Assembly: GCA_033439265.1 (NCBI GenBank)
Contig: JAVTVX010000024.1
Span: forward strand, 1,364,001-1,428,000
Source of the DNA: Dillenia suffruticosa
Lineage: Eukaryota > Streptophyta > Magnoliopsida > Dilleniales > Dilleniaceae
Direction of reading: 5' to 3'
DNA length: 64,000 nucleotides
Shown here: piece after piece, positions 1-10,849 of the stretch
Layout of the letters: each line of letters opens with the position of its first letter
How positions within the stretch are numbered: the first letter of the stretch is position 1
Position numbers and translations under genes: made by a program
Notes under the pieces: generated by a model
What the model was told of the DNA's origin: nothing
The model's database searches: none
The model's input: only the letters and a program-made list of their open reading frames with translations

Positions 1-638
1 GTAGGGCTTGATTGGGTTCCTAAAAAGATAGCCTGATGATCATACTTCTTCTCTTTCAATCCTAAAATTCAAGGTTTAATCTTCTCTTTCAATCCTAAAA
101 TTCACAGAATTTAAATCCTTACATAAAAAAAATAATAATAAAGGCTCGATTGGGCTCTGGTTGTACGTACCCCAAGTCCAGTCGAAGGTTGTAACGAGAC
201 AATCAAAGCAAGGTGTCACGTCAGCGTCACTTGAAACCCATATGTTTTTGCATCTCGAATGGGGCCCCATGAGGCACCAACATGCGGTCTTATTCCTAGC
301 GCAGCTAGATTTGATCAGATCAAAGCCTGACCGGAGCAAAACGCATCCCAAAGTTTAGGTCTACACAAGTGAACACGCAGAAAATCTGAAACGAAATTCC
401 ATCTATAAAGCAAATTCGGCTGACGAACAAGGAAACGTTCAAAGTTTCATTCATCATGCTTAAAAACATAATTGTGTAAAAATATATAAAGCCAAAACTG
501 CAATGCAGCACCACTTGCTTTACAATGAAACCAAATCTGCTCCTAATCATTTTAATTCTTAGAGCACCACAAATGGTACAAGAAAGTTTTAACTCCGAGA
601 ACTTCTGCCAGCAAATGGTAGGTTAGGAATCAATGACA
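1..638. other. Spacer and 3' flank of the trihelix gene
   Basis: No gene is seen here. The right part, next to the stop codon of the minus-strand trihelix gene, should hold its 3' UTR. Near the left edge a 24-base CT/AT-rich block is repeated with a 33-base period (starts at 48 and 81). The short ORFs in this stretch have no family resemblance and look like chance. Confidence 0.6.
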
Positions 639-3600
639 TTAGTTTATGCCACGGTACATTGCACCATGTCGAAGATCATCCATATTATCAATGCATCTAT
701 ACCCATTTAAATCTCTCAAACAACTCCAGCCCCGGCGTGCTAAAAAGTCACGGAAGTCATCTTCAGTGTAGAAAGTCTTCTCATAGGTATCAACTGGTAT
801 GTCTGTCTCAGCATACAGACAGATTTTGATGGTCAAACCTGAAAAGTGAATCTTCAATCAGAAATTCAAATAAGAAACTAACCTTCGACAGTTCTAGTTT
901 GAACCCCTCAATTTACGGCAACCAAGTAGAGAATAGGGAACAGTTGAAATACTCACATAGAATTTCAACATTCACTTGGGAAGCTGATCCGAAGAGTTAT
1001 AGAGCTTCAGATCACAAAAATTAGAACCAAGCAAGTTATTTGGCATCTATTACCGTTAGTTGGCCCCCATTACCACCATATTTGTTGTGGATTAGATACA
1101 CAACTATATTCCAATTATTTCAGTCATCAAAGGCTCCAAATTGCAATGGCATCCAGTCTTTATAACCTCTTACCTTCATCAAGGTGAAGTGAATAGTTCC
1201 CTAAAGGCATGTCTCTGTCAAGACTCCTAACAACTTCATCTTCATCCTCCAGCCACAATGCACGCTTAGTCCTCAGCCCAAAAGCAGACCTAATTGCCTC
1301 TTTGATGGCTTCTGCACTGCCATCAATTCCAATCCTTCTTGTGTAGTTCCCCCACTTGACTGATATAACTCGTCCACCCAAGGAGTTATTCTCCTCAGCT
1401 GCCAGAAAGAAGTAAAGAAATAAATTAAAATGGTTTCTTGAAACAAATGAATAAACTGGCTTGCAACAAGATCAATCATAAGGATCAGAGAGATCAACCA
1501 TTAAAGGAAAGCTACGAACTCAGAAATGCATTGTTTGGCTTCATGCATAGACTGATAAAACAGAACTCCCCTTTTCTTGGAGGGTAAAAGTTCCTTTCTT
1601 TTTTAGTTGAAAATATCTGTGCAACTTCCGCACATACCAAGAACTTACCATTTCCAGGAGTCTCTCTCCAGCTCCAAGGAGGAACTCCATTTGCTGCAAC
1701 AGTATCAGCTGTGGTGATGGCAAGAGGATGTCCATCATGATCCAAACGTCTTTCAAGATTCAGAGTAGGCCTGTCACTTGCTGCACATCAAGGGGCATCA
1801 AAAGAGTTGAATTGGTTCTCATCAAAATAATTTCAGAAGGCATGACTAGAAGAAAAATGAAGGACGTGAAAGAAAATGAGAGCCACATGAACAGATAAAT
1901 GCTAAAAATTGATAAGGAATTATGAAAGGCAGTAACTGAACAAAGACACCTATACTGCTAGACAGGAAAATGCAATTTCCCCCCTTCATGGAATGAATCT
2001 GGAAAGAGAAACAAAAAGTAAAAAAATTTGTAGTTTAAGTGCAAGATGTCAAGAGCCCCTGCAGGCATACATCGAGCCATATGGATCTCTAGTATGAGAC
2101 AATTATCAATGATCATATCATCCTAAGATTATCTATAATACTATTTGACCCTCAATCCATCAATACAAGGTTCATATGGGATGGTACACCTTTACAAGAT
2201 AGAGAGGAAGGAAATTCCAAAATTACTAGCTCTTTTCCTTCTCCTCCTCCTCTGGCATATTAGTATGTCAACTTTCTTCATTTTTAGAGTTCTAGTCTAA
2301 GGACCGAAAGTTAACAGTAGTATCAACCATCTAAACTGCACGTTTTCAGTGATTTCTATTTCAAACTTGTGAAAAGCTTTAATTTATAATAGCTTACCTG
2401 GTCAAGCCATGTGATTTTATATTCTTTTTTTTTGGGGGGGGGGGGATCATTACCGTGATTCTTTCCCTAAGGGCATTACACTGTATGATTGTGATATCAG
2501 CTAAGTCATAAAACCAATGCCATAAGGGTCTATCCTCTTGTTTGGTAAATTATGTCTCAACAGATTCAACTGGCAAAATAAAATGACATATATTAAGGCC
2601 CTTGCTGGCTTTTTTGGACTCAAAGTTGTATTGTGCATATATTCCAAATTACTCAACAGCATGAAAGTCCACAGAGATCACAGTGACCGGAATCACAGAC
2701 TATAGTTGATATCTATGATCTGCAAATCAATGATGCAATAATGATTTATTGGTCCGACATTTTCCCTATCGTTTAATGGTACTCCTTACCATCTATTCAT
2801 GTATAATGTGCTCATTCTGCTCTGATTTCATCCTTCCAACCCTTTTCTATATCAAAATCATATAAACTAATGCATACACTGATGAAAGATAGTAGGATAT
2901 AGGCGCAAGGTTAAAGAAGATTATCTGCAAATCAAGCTATAGAAGCAAACCACCACAATTCAGACTAACATCTCCAACTCATACTTATAAGCAACCAAAT
3001 TAACTTCATAGATACCATAATGAGATTTTCCAATCCAATAAGAAAATTCACAACAGCATACCTTCAACAGGCCCAAAGGAAATGCTGGTATCATCAACAC
3101 CTGAAAAAACAAGGAAAAGAAAATATCAACCAAGTGGCAGAACTAGCAGAGAGAGACCAATTTCACAAAAGCAAAACCTAATGAGTTCATTCTTCTAGAA
3201 TGCCAAGACTATTTCAAATTTGAGAGAAACCCAAAATTGAACCCAATCAAAAATTATCACTATAGCACAAAGATCACAAATACACTTCAAAACCCCCAAT
3301 CTTCAACTGTTTTGACTCTTTCATTAATACCTAGATATAAAAACAACAAAACCAACAATCCACAACTATGTAAGCATCAAGAACAAGAAAATGCACATAC
3401 CCTTTAATGAGTTAATTCTTCTATATCACTGAGACTATTATAATTAGTTAACCCAGATCAGTAAACAGCACATTATCACAAGATTCACAAACACAACTTA
3501 ATATCCTCGATTTTGAAAGCAATTTCCACTCTTTCACTGATACCCAGATAGAAGATCACATAATCAAACAATTTCCAACTACAGAGTTTGAAGAACAAGA

Positions 3601-5236
3601 TATTTCTCATACCTTTAATGGGTTCATTATTCTACATCACTGAGACTATTATAATTAGTTAAGACCCAGATCAATAATCATCACCATAGCACAAAAAATC
3701 ACAAACACAATCTAGCACCCTCACTTTTCCAAGCAATTTTCACTCTCACTTAAAACCAGATGCAAAATGACGAAAATAAACAGTTCCCAGCTACAGAAGT
3801 CCAACAACAAAGAATGCACATACATGTCTAGCATTAAGCCAAAGCATAATTTAAACCAAATCAATAATCATCAAATTGCCACAAAAAATATAAAAACAAT
3901 CTGACGCCCTCAGTTTTCCGAGCAATTTTCACTCTTTCACTAAAATCCACCTACAGAATCACAAAATAAAACAATTTTCAGCTACAGAAGTCCAGGATCA
4001 AAAATAAACAGGCCCTGTTTTGCATCAAACTAAAGCATAATTTAACCCATATCAATAGGCATCACACAAGCACAAAATTCCCAAACACCATCTAACACCC
4101 TCGGTTTTCCAAGCAATTTTCACTCTTACACTAAAACCCAGGAGCAAAATCACAAAATCAAATAATTGCCAGCTACAGAAGTCCAAGAACCAAAAATGCA
4201 CATACCCTTTTATTGAAAGCACAATTTAACCCATATCAAGAATGATCACAATATCACGAAATACAAAAGGTTTCATTCTTGCACTAAAACCCAGACACAA
4301 GATCACAAAATGAAGCAATTCCCAGCTACAGAAGTCAAAATGCACGTACCTTTTTCTCGCATCAAACAAAGCACAATTTAACCCATATCAATAATAATCA
4401 CAAATATCACAAAATACAAAAAATTTCATTTTTCACTAAAACCCAGCTGCAAAATACAAAAAATTTCATCATTGACTAAAACCAACGGGGTTGCTCAACT
4501 TGGGGTTGAGTTTGCTTAAGCATGACCGAGGTTCGAATCTCGCCCGCCCTCCAAAAGGAGCCAATGCAACGATCGATCCGGATTAATCGAGTCCGGATTA
4601 ATCGAGCGAAAATAACGATCGGTGTCCAAGACATGGTACCCAAAAAAAAATCATAAAATAAAACAAACTGCAAATACCCTTTTCAGAGAAATGCATGAAC
4701 GAATCGATCCTAGAAGAACTGGGGGTAGGACTCTTGTTACACTTCCCATTCTTAGTCCTCTCCTTTAGAATCTCCTCAATCTCTTTATAATAGGACATCT
4801 TGGCAGACCCATTTGTAGTTGCTCTATCCTTTTCACATTGCTTGACTTTTTTGAACTCTTTAAGCAAATTCCTCCACTTGTCCGTACACATGGTGGGTGA
4901 TCGATCAAAACCCTTTTCTCTCATCTTGGACGAAATTTGTTCCCATAAGTGTTTGTTGGATTTGGAAGTGTTGAATAAACGGTCTGTTTCTCGACGAAGA
5001 CCTATCAGACAACGAGTCTCGTCTTGAACCCATGTTTCGGCTCGTTTTTTGGGAGCTCGAATTTCCAGGTCTTCGTTTCCGCTGCTCTCTCCTCCTCCGA
5101 GAATCATTTGTTGTTGTTGTTGTTGTTGAGAGACTGCTTCGATGATCATGTTTGATGTCGGTCTAGGTTGTTCTTGTTGATGGGTTTCTGAGCCTTTGTA
5201 GAAATCGATTGGAGAAGCTTTCTCGGACATGTACAT
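639..5236 (-). CDS. GT-1: Trihelix transcription factor, GT-1/GT-4 type
   Basis: Likely DNA-binding transcription factor of the GT-1 clade, which binds GT elements in light-regulated and other promoters in the nucleus. Five exons fit in phase: 5236-4678, 3100-3062, 1780-1649, 1398-1174 and 838-639, giving about 384 residues (Arabidopsis GT-1 is of similar size). The start [15 protein letters not shown] resembles the GT-1 N-terminus. A glutamine run lies at residues 37-43. The trihelix domain spans about residues 67-132, with the spaced Trp residues at W69, W98 and W121. The C-terminal half ([40 protein letters not shown]) is the conserved GT-1 tail implicated in oligomerisation and activation. 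Intron 1 carries a tandem array and a SINE. The clade is certain; GT-1 versus GT-4 orthology is not decided. Confidence 0.93.
3200..4480 (-). repeat. Degenerate tandem array in trihelix intron 1
   Basis: About six diverged copies of a unit of roughly 150-215 bases. Each is recognisable by a CAGCTACAGAAGTCCA-like block (near 3355, 3570, 3786, 3978, 4168 and 4320), followed by AATGCACATACCCTTT-like sequence in several copies. Read on the gene's strand, that second block is AAAGGGTATGTGCATT, close to the true exon 1 donor at 4678/4677 (AAAAGG/GTATTTGC). The array therefore seems to have grown by duplicating the start of the intron. Confidence 0.75.
4484..4651 (+). mobile_element. tRNA-derived SINE in trihelix intron 1
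   Basis: The left end carries a pol III type 2 promoter: an A-box-like GTTGCTCAACTTGG at about 4490-4503 and a good B box, GGTTCGAATCT, at 4530-4540. An unrelated body of about 100 bases follows, then an A9 tail at 4642-4650. This head, body and A-tail layout is typical of plant SINEs. It lies antisense to the trihelix gene. No convincing target-site duplication was found. An alternative is a tRNA pseudogene, but the body beyond the B box argues against that. Confidence 0.75.
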
Positions 5237-6136
5237 AGCTAGTTTCAGCGGTGATTGGTTCTACTCTGATCTAAACAGAGTTTAAAAGACATGACAAGAG
5301 AGACAGAGAAAGAGAGAGAAGAGAGAGTGCGTGAAGTGAAAGCTGTAACCGGCACAGGAAAGACAATCAGAGATCAGCCGAGTCTACGAATCTTCTTCTT
5401 TCTTTCTATCCTATCCTACTAAAATTAACCTTTCTGTTTAAACCCCCTGGACATTAGGCAATTCCGTGCAATTGAATACCCTATTTGTGAAGGCTGAATT
5501 GCACATATTTCTTAATATGATAAAATAATTTATAATTATTAAAAATAATATTGACAAAATTTTCTGGATTTTTGATACCCACAAAAATTATAGGTAATTC
5601 TACCTTAGCCTACCCATAACGATTATATAAATTCCCAATACCTCAATGATATCATTGTTGCTTAATCCATAAAGATGATAAAAGCAACAAATAAACTAAA
5701 TTTTAATTCTAAATTTTTAAATCAATCAGTTAAGAAACCAGAAAAGAAAAGTTAATAGAATAATTTAATTCTATTTTTTATATTTATTTAATATATTTGA
5801 TTATACATTTTTTGTTACACATTTAGTTTTATTTGTTTGAAAAATAATCATGAGTTATAGTAAAAATAATCAAATAATTAACTGTATTATAATTTTATAA
5901 TTAATATTATAAATAATTTTTATTAGTTAAATTTGATATTAAAAACTTGTAATTATGAACTGTTTTATGTCCGTTTGATTAACCACCTCAATAAGAATAT
6001 GGGGTAAAATTCAGAACCTAAACTAAGCTTTATTTTGGGTCAATCCAATAGACAAAGGTTTTTTTAAGATATGAAAAAAAAAAAGAAAAAGAATGAAAAG
6101 TAAAGCTGTGGGGAAAAGAGAAAATGACATGCAAAC

Positions 6137-6179
<43 letters not shown>

Positions 6180-6514
6180 GTGGTAAGGTCATGTTTAATC
6201 GCAAATCCTAGAGAAACCAACCCTAAGTTTAGTATCCTTGGACGAGAAAATAATTACGACGGACATGTCTACCAAGTACATTATATTTGGAGGGATGTGT
6301 GTGTTGGTGTGAGAGAGAGATAATGTTATACTGATCTTTCTGCCCGATGAAAGCCTCTTCCTTTTAACTGGTCAGCAGTAGAGAAGAAGAAGAAGAAGCA
6401 GCAGCAGCAGCAGCATCAGCATCATTGGCCCCGTCAATTAGTTGTCTAAGCGTACAGACCCTCCAACAGATTTAGGAGCTTCGTCCGAGATCCGTAAGCA
6501 ATTCAGGTACAATA

Positions 6515-6549
<35 letters not shown>

Positions 6550-7475
6550 CACACCCAGTGCGAAAAGGATTAATCTTTTTCGTCTTTTTCCATTTCTAGA
6601 TTTTGGGTTTCAATAAGTTTTCGTACTTGTCTATTTTTCGTGTTTTTCTGGATGTGGGAATGTACTGGGTATGAGTTTTAAAGATGGGTATGTTTGTAAT
6701 GTGTTTGTTCAAATGCTTCAATGGCTTATTGGTAATACCTATAGTTTGATGAATATTCCATTGTGGACAAAACTATAGTATTGGAAATTTAATTTCTAAG
6801 AAAAGAAAATTTTTTCATTGTAGTTATTTCATACTAATTGAGGTGGTGCATTGTTGAGCTTGCGTTGTTTGATTCGAATGACTGCCACAGCAGGAAGCTT
6901 AAATAAGGTGGTTATGGCCTCCGAGTCTTACTGAAAAATTGTTAAATCTTTTTGAAATTTTATCATCGGACCCAATGAAAATAGTTGGACAATTTATGAT
7001 ATAAGCTTAATGAATTGTTGTGTATTTGCATAAAATGAATTTTCACATTTTAGCTACTGTCCATGTGCAATGTCACTGGTGATCATTTGATTCCTATCAC
7101 AAAAATTTACGAAACATCATTCAAATCATGCACTGCCCATGTGAATAGTGAGACTACTTAGTTATGATTCGAAGAGTTCCCCTTGAATTCTTAGATAAAT
7201 AAGTGTATGAATGTTTATCAGTTCTTCCCTTGAGAAACAATTCTATAGTCATGATTGATTGTCGAGACAAGATTTATTCATAATGCTGATGGTTTGAACC
7301 CCTAACTCTCTCTGTCACAATGATTTATCTTTTGCTGTTTGGATGTTTTTCTGATCTTCATCAAAAGAAATGCAAAAGAAATGTGTTCTCTGCTACAAAT
7401 GTGAAACTAAATTGTGGCCAGGTTGTGGCTTTTGTAGGACTCTTCACCGATCTCAATTGATCTTTATTCCCAACA
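5237..7475. other. Divergent intergenic region with 5' leaders
   Basis: Lies between the minus-strand trihelix start (5236) and the plus-strand nuclease start (7476), so it holds both promoters. A purine-rich leader (GAGAGA) flanks 5290-5330. The middle, 5500-6000, is very AT-rich with no gene. A poly(A) run lies at about 6140-6175. GAA and GCA triplet runs (about 6380-6425) and a (TC)n tract (6518-6546) mark the nuclease leader. A 5' UTR intron is likely from 6507 (CAG/GTACAA) to 7437 (TTTTGTAG/GA). A competing acceptor, GGCCAG, ends at 7421. Confidence 0.6.
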
Positions 7476-8411
7476 ATGACAAATGCCTGCATCATAAAAT
7501 TCCTCAGCATTAATCATAAAGCAGCAGCATCACTGTCACCAGGGAAAAATCTTAGATCTAAAAAGTTGAGAGCCTTCTCCACTTGTGCTTCTTTAGCCAT
7601 ATCCTCAGGCAATCCTTCTGCTATCCATTCTTCATCAGAGCTGGTTTTGGCTGCCCGTCTAAGTGCATCTGATATTCCCCAACGGTCTGATGAATGGTTT
7701 GCACTCCGCAAGGACAAGCTGACCACAAGCACCTTCAGCACTGCTCTTGGATTCTGGAAAAAGAATCGCCGTTTTCAGCTCTGGCATGAGAAAGTATATA
7801 CTACGGATGCACTGACCTTGGAATCTGCTGCAAGACACGCCATGGAATGGGGTGTGCTCAATGAGTCTGCAGCTATTGAGCACTACAAAAGCATTACTGG
7901 TCGTGAAGTGAGCTCATATGGATTTGCTATCCATTCTGATGAGCAATTTGATTGGCTTGGTGCCTCCCCTGATGGTCTTCTTGGCTGCTTACCCGATGGT
8001 GGGATCTTAGAAGTGAAGTGCCCATATAACAAGGGCAAACCTGAAATAGGTCTTCCCTGGTCAACTATGCCTTTCTATTACATGCCACAGGTACAGGGTC
8101 AAATGGAGATTATGAACAGAGATTGGGTTGATTTATATTGTTGGACACCTAATGGGAGTACATTATTTCGTGTGGACAGAGAACGTGAATACTGGCAGTT
8201 AATACATGGAATTTTACAAGAATTTTGGTGGAAAAATGTGATTCCTGCTCGGGAAGCTCTCCTACTTGGAAAAGAAGAGGAGATCAAGTTGTATGCTCCA
8301 AAATCAACACACAAACAAACAGGATTAGCCATTATGAAGAGCATGAAGCTGGCTGCTGATGCAAAATTGTTGTGTAGGGATATTGCAGGCCATGTTGAAT
8401 TTTACAGGTGA
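7476..8411 (+). CDS. YqaJ/lambda-exonuclease-fold nuclease, probably organellar
   Basis: Single-exon gene of 311 residues in the restriction-endonuclease-like superfamily, YqaJ branch, related to phage recombination exonucleases. Conserved pieces are QRSDEWFALRKDKLT (residues 69-83), the EWG helix with E124, SPDG with D166, the core ILEVKCP with E179 and K181, and the QVQGQME block from residue 205. Together these give the PD-(D/E)XK metal site, so catalysis looks intact. The first 60 or so residues are rich in Ser, Ala, Lys and Arg and poor in acids, as in a plastid or mitochondrial transit peptide; the organelle is inferred. Arabidopsis has such genes, which I recall annotated only as restriction endonuclease type II-like. 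The natural substrate is unknown. The start is the first ATG downstream of the inferred leader intron. Confidence 0.9.
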   Translation: MTNACIIKFLSINHKAAASLSPGKNLRSKKLRAFSTCASLAISSGNPSAIHSSSELVLAARLSASDIPQRSDEWFALRKDKLTTSTFSTALGFWKKNRRFQLWHEKVYTTDALTLESAARHAMEWGVLNESAAIEHYKSITGREVSSYGFAIHSDEQFDWLGASPDGLLGCLPDGGILEVKCPYNKGKPEIGLPWSTMPFYYMPQVQGQMEIMNRDWVDLYCWTPNGSTLFRVDREREYWQLIHGILQEFWWKNVIPAREALLLGKEEEIKLYAPKSTHKQTGLAIMKSMKLAADAKLLCRDIAGHVEFYR

Positions 8412-9225
8412 CTGACCTTTGTTAAAAGATGGAGAAGAAGAGAAAATCAAGCAGTTTCGGCCATTTATTTGGGTCCTATTGGCCTTAGTTTTTGAGCCAT
8501 TTTTGTTATACCCTATGTATCCTATTATTTGTGTATTCGATTGTGCATTTACAACTTCCATTTGGTTCAAATTTTCTGTGTTTGATATGATAACCATTCA
8601 ATCGGTTATTACTAGAATTCCTGTCTCTCTGATTCAGAATGAATGATGTGTTTTAACAGTGTAGCATTCATTTGGATTCATGTTCTCAAGAATAGCAGAC
8701 CAAACCTCTTTTTCGCTGGTGCTGGTGGATCATAGGATTCAAATTTTTTTTAGCTAGTATTGGTTTTACTCCATTACGAGCAATGTTGGTCCACAATGTT
8801 ATGGAGTTCACAATGGGGAGTTAGCACTTCAAGAGGTGTCATGTCTTGTCAGTGATTAAAAGATATATTTGCGTAAAAAGCTCATTCTATATTTAGAAAG
8901 ACAAGGTCCCATGCCGGGCCATATCAGGACCGCGTCAATAAGTACCTCCCCCAATCAAAAAAATAAATAAATAAATGAAAGAAAGAAACCAAAATCATAG
9001 ATCATCTAATCTATCTACCAACAGAGAGGATGACCAGACAAAGAACAAATTTGTTGGACCCAAAACATGCAGTTAAAAGACAGTTGGGATGTGAAAGGCA
9101 TATGAACAATAAAATCTAATAAAATTAGTAAATTAGCTGTAAGCAATCATTGAAACTTGCAGTTAATATGTGTCCGAAGACATTCCAATTGATGCAGGAG
9201 ACATAGGTAAAAGGGTGAAAAGAGA
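8412..9225. other. 3' UTR and short spacer
   Basis: Holds the 3' end of the nuclease transcript and the leader of the small plus-strand gene. A region ending in an A-rich AAATAAATAAATAAATGAAAG tail near 8960-8985 resembles the end of an old retroposed element, but no pol III boxes were seen. No further gene is supported. Confidence 0.5.
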
Positions 9226-9408
9226 ATGGATTCGGGACTCTCCTGGGCCGATATATGGGATAGCAGCAATGATCCTCTGCCATCATCTTCAGAAAATGAC
9301 AAGAAGAAGAAGAAGAAAAAAGGACAGGATGGCAAGTCAGAAAAGAAGAAATGGAATCTCAAATGGGTCAAAGATCTGTGCAAAAAAACTAACAAAGGAG
9401 GCGCATGA
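9226..9408 (+). CDS. Small lysine-rich plant protein, 60 residues
   Basis: A 60-codon ORF starting MDSGLSWADIWDSS and ending in a strongly basic half with a seven-lysine run and the tail KWNLKWVKDLCKKTNKGGA. I recall a family of very short, unnamed plant proteins with the same MDSGLSWADxWD start and a K-rich, WMKxLxKK-like end, and this fits it. The ATG context is good (A at -3, G at +4). There is no signal peptide or membrane segment. An AATAAA polyadenylation signal lies at 9714-9719. The role is unknown. The acidic/aromatic N-terminus and basic C-terminus suggest a binding peptide, not an enzyme. A longer overlapping frame (9170-9415) lacks family similarity and was set aside. Confidence 0.72.
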   Translation: MDSGLSWADIWDSSNDPLPSSSENDKKKKKKKGQDGKSEKKKWNLKWVKDLCKKTNKGGA

Positions 9409-10849
9409 ATTTTAATTTAGGAAGATTTTTAGTTATTATTTTTTTCCCCACACGTATGTGTGAGAACCATATGATCTTCAATTTAGGTACAAGGCAAGCT
9501 TATGGCTATGTGGATTCTGCCACAGATTTTCTTCTCTCTCTTTTTTTTTCTGGGGTACGAGGCAATGAATTCAAAATGCTAGAGCATAGTCCAACTCCAA
9601 ACCCACGTATGATTTTCAAAACAGTTGTAATTTCCCAGATCATGGATTACTGTAATTTTGAATTTGCTCAATATTTTTCTTCTTGTATGAACAAGTTGGT
9701 TATTCATGCCTGAAATAAAATATTTCAACAATATTTGCATAATTTGTAAGTACGATCAGCTGAAATTTTTGCAGATCATTTAAGTTTCAAATTAACATTA
9801 ATTTAGCCATCACCTTGCGAATAACGTGGTATAAAAAAAAAAGATTGGGGTCAGACAAAAAGGCTGGAGAGCTTTTTAATTGGCCGCGGAATTGAAAACT
9901 GTATTATCATTGCATTCCAAGGAACGCAAATCCTCAGCCATGGATAATTTTCTAGATAAGGTCATTGAAAAACCACAGCGGTATGAACAGATGCATGCTT
10001 GAGTGACATGACTAAGAAAATGAAGACATAATTTTAGGAAAAGGTTTGGATTTGAAGCATCATCCTTTTTGTCAAGGAACATCTAAGATTACTCCAAACT
10101 TGATAAATAGATTGGGCAAATTTTCAAATGGATCATGCTTCTTACGGAAAATTTTGAGACAAAATACCAGGTATCTAAATTTTGACATACAACTGACAAA
10201 ATACCCAGTATTTAATTCAATGGCAATGCATCGTAACCACCTACATATATAAATATCATCCACAGCCACATTTTCATAACCGCCGACGGCTACATTCCGC
10301 GATGGAGATATACATACCCACAGATATTTCCATAAAAAATGAATGCTGGCCAACAAGGCTACAACAATCTTTGGTGCTACAACAATCTTGCACAACTCAA
10401 TATGAACTCAATATGAGCATTGCATGGCAAGGACCATTACATGTCATTTATTCCACAACATAAACATTTGGACAAAATGAAGCTCACTGCTGAGGGGATG
10501 ACAAGCAAAAACTCTTCCGTGCTTATCACAATACTGTCCAAAACCAACAACCCTAACAATTTCTTTACACCACCATTATTTCTTCATAGAGCAAATACAT
10601 TATTGAATGTTACATGTTCTGCTTCATAAACATTTCATTTCTTGCCTTTTTCTTCCTGTGCAATACTTTTCAACACGCAGAATATGCCATTTTCAAATTT
10701 TCAATAGCACCTGTCCCACCAAATAAAACCATGCAGAATACATGTCCCACCAAATAATACCATAAAGAATACATGCTCAAAAACTCATGCTTGTCGGCGA
10801 AGATGAAAGCTATAAATTTGCCCATGGAGAATAGAGGGGATCAACCTTC
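9409..10849. other. Convergent intergenic region
   Basis: Lies between the small plus-strand gene and the minus-strand F-box gene, so it carries the two 3' ends. Apart from the AATAAA at 9714-9719, I see no RNA gene, repeat family or protein-coding similarity. Short ORFs here are low in complexity or lack family features. Confidence 0.5.

Noticed and set aside
6080-6220. ORFs with poly-Lys or poly-Phe
   Set aside because: They are produced by the poly(A) tract at about 6140-6175.
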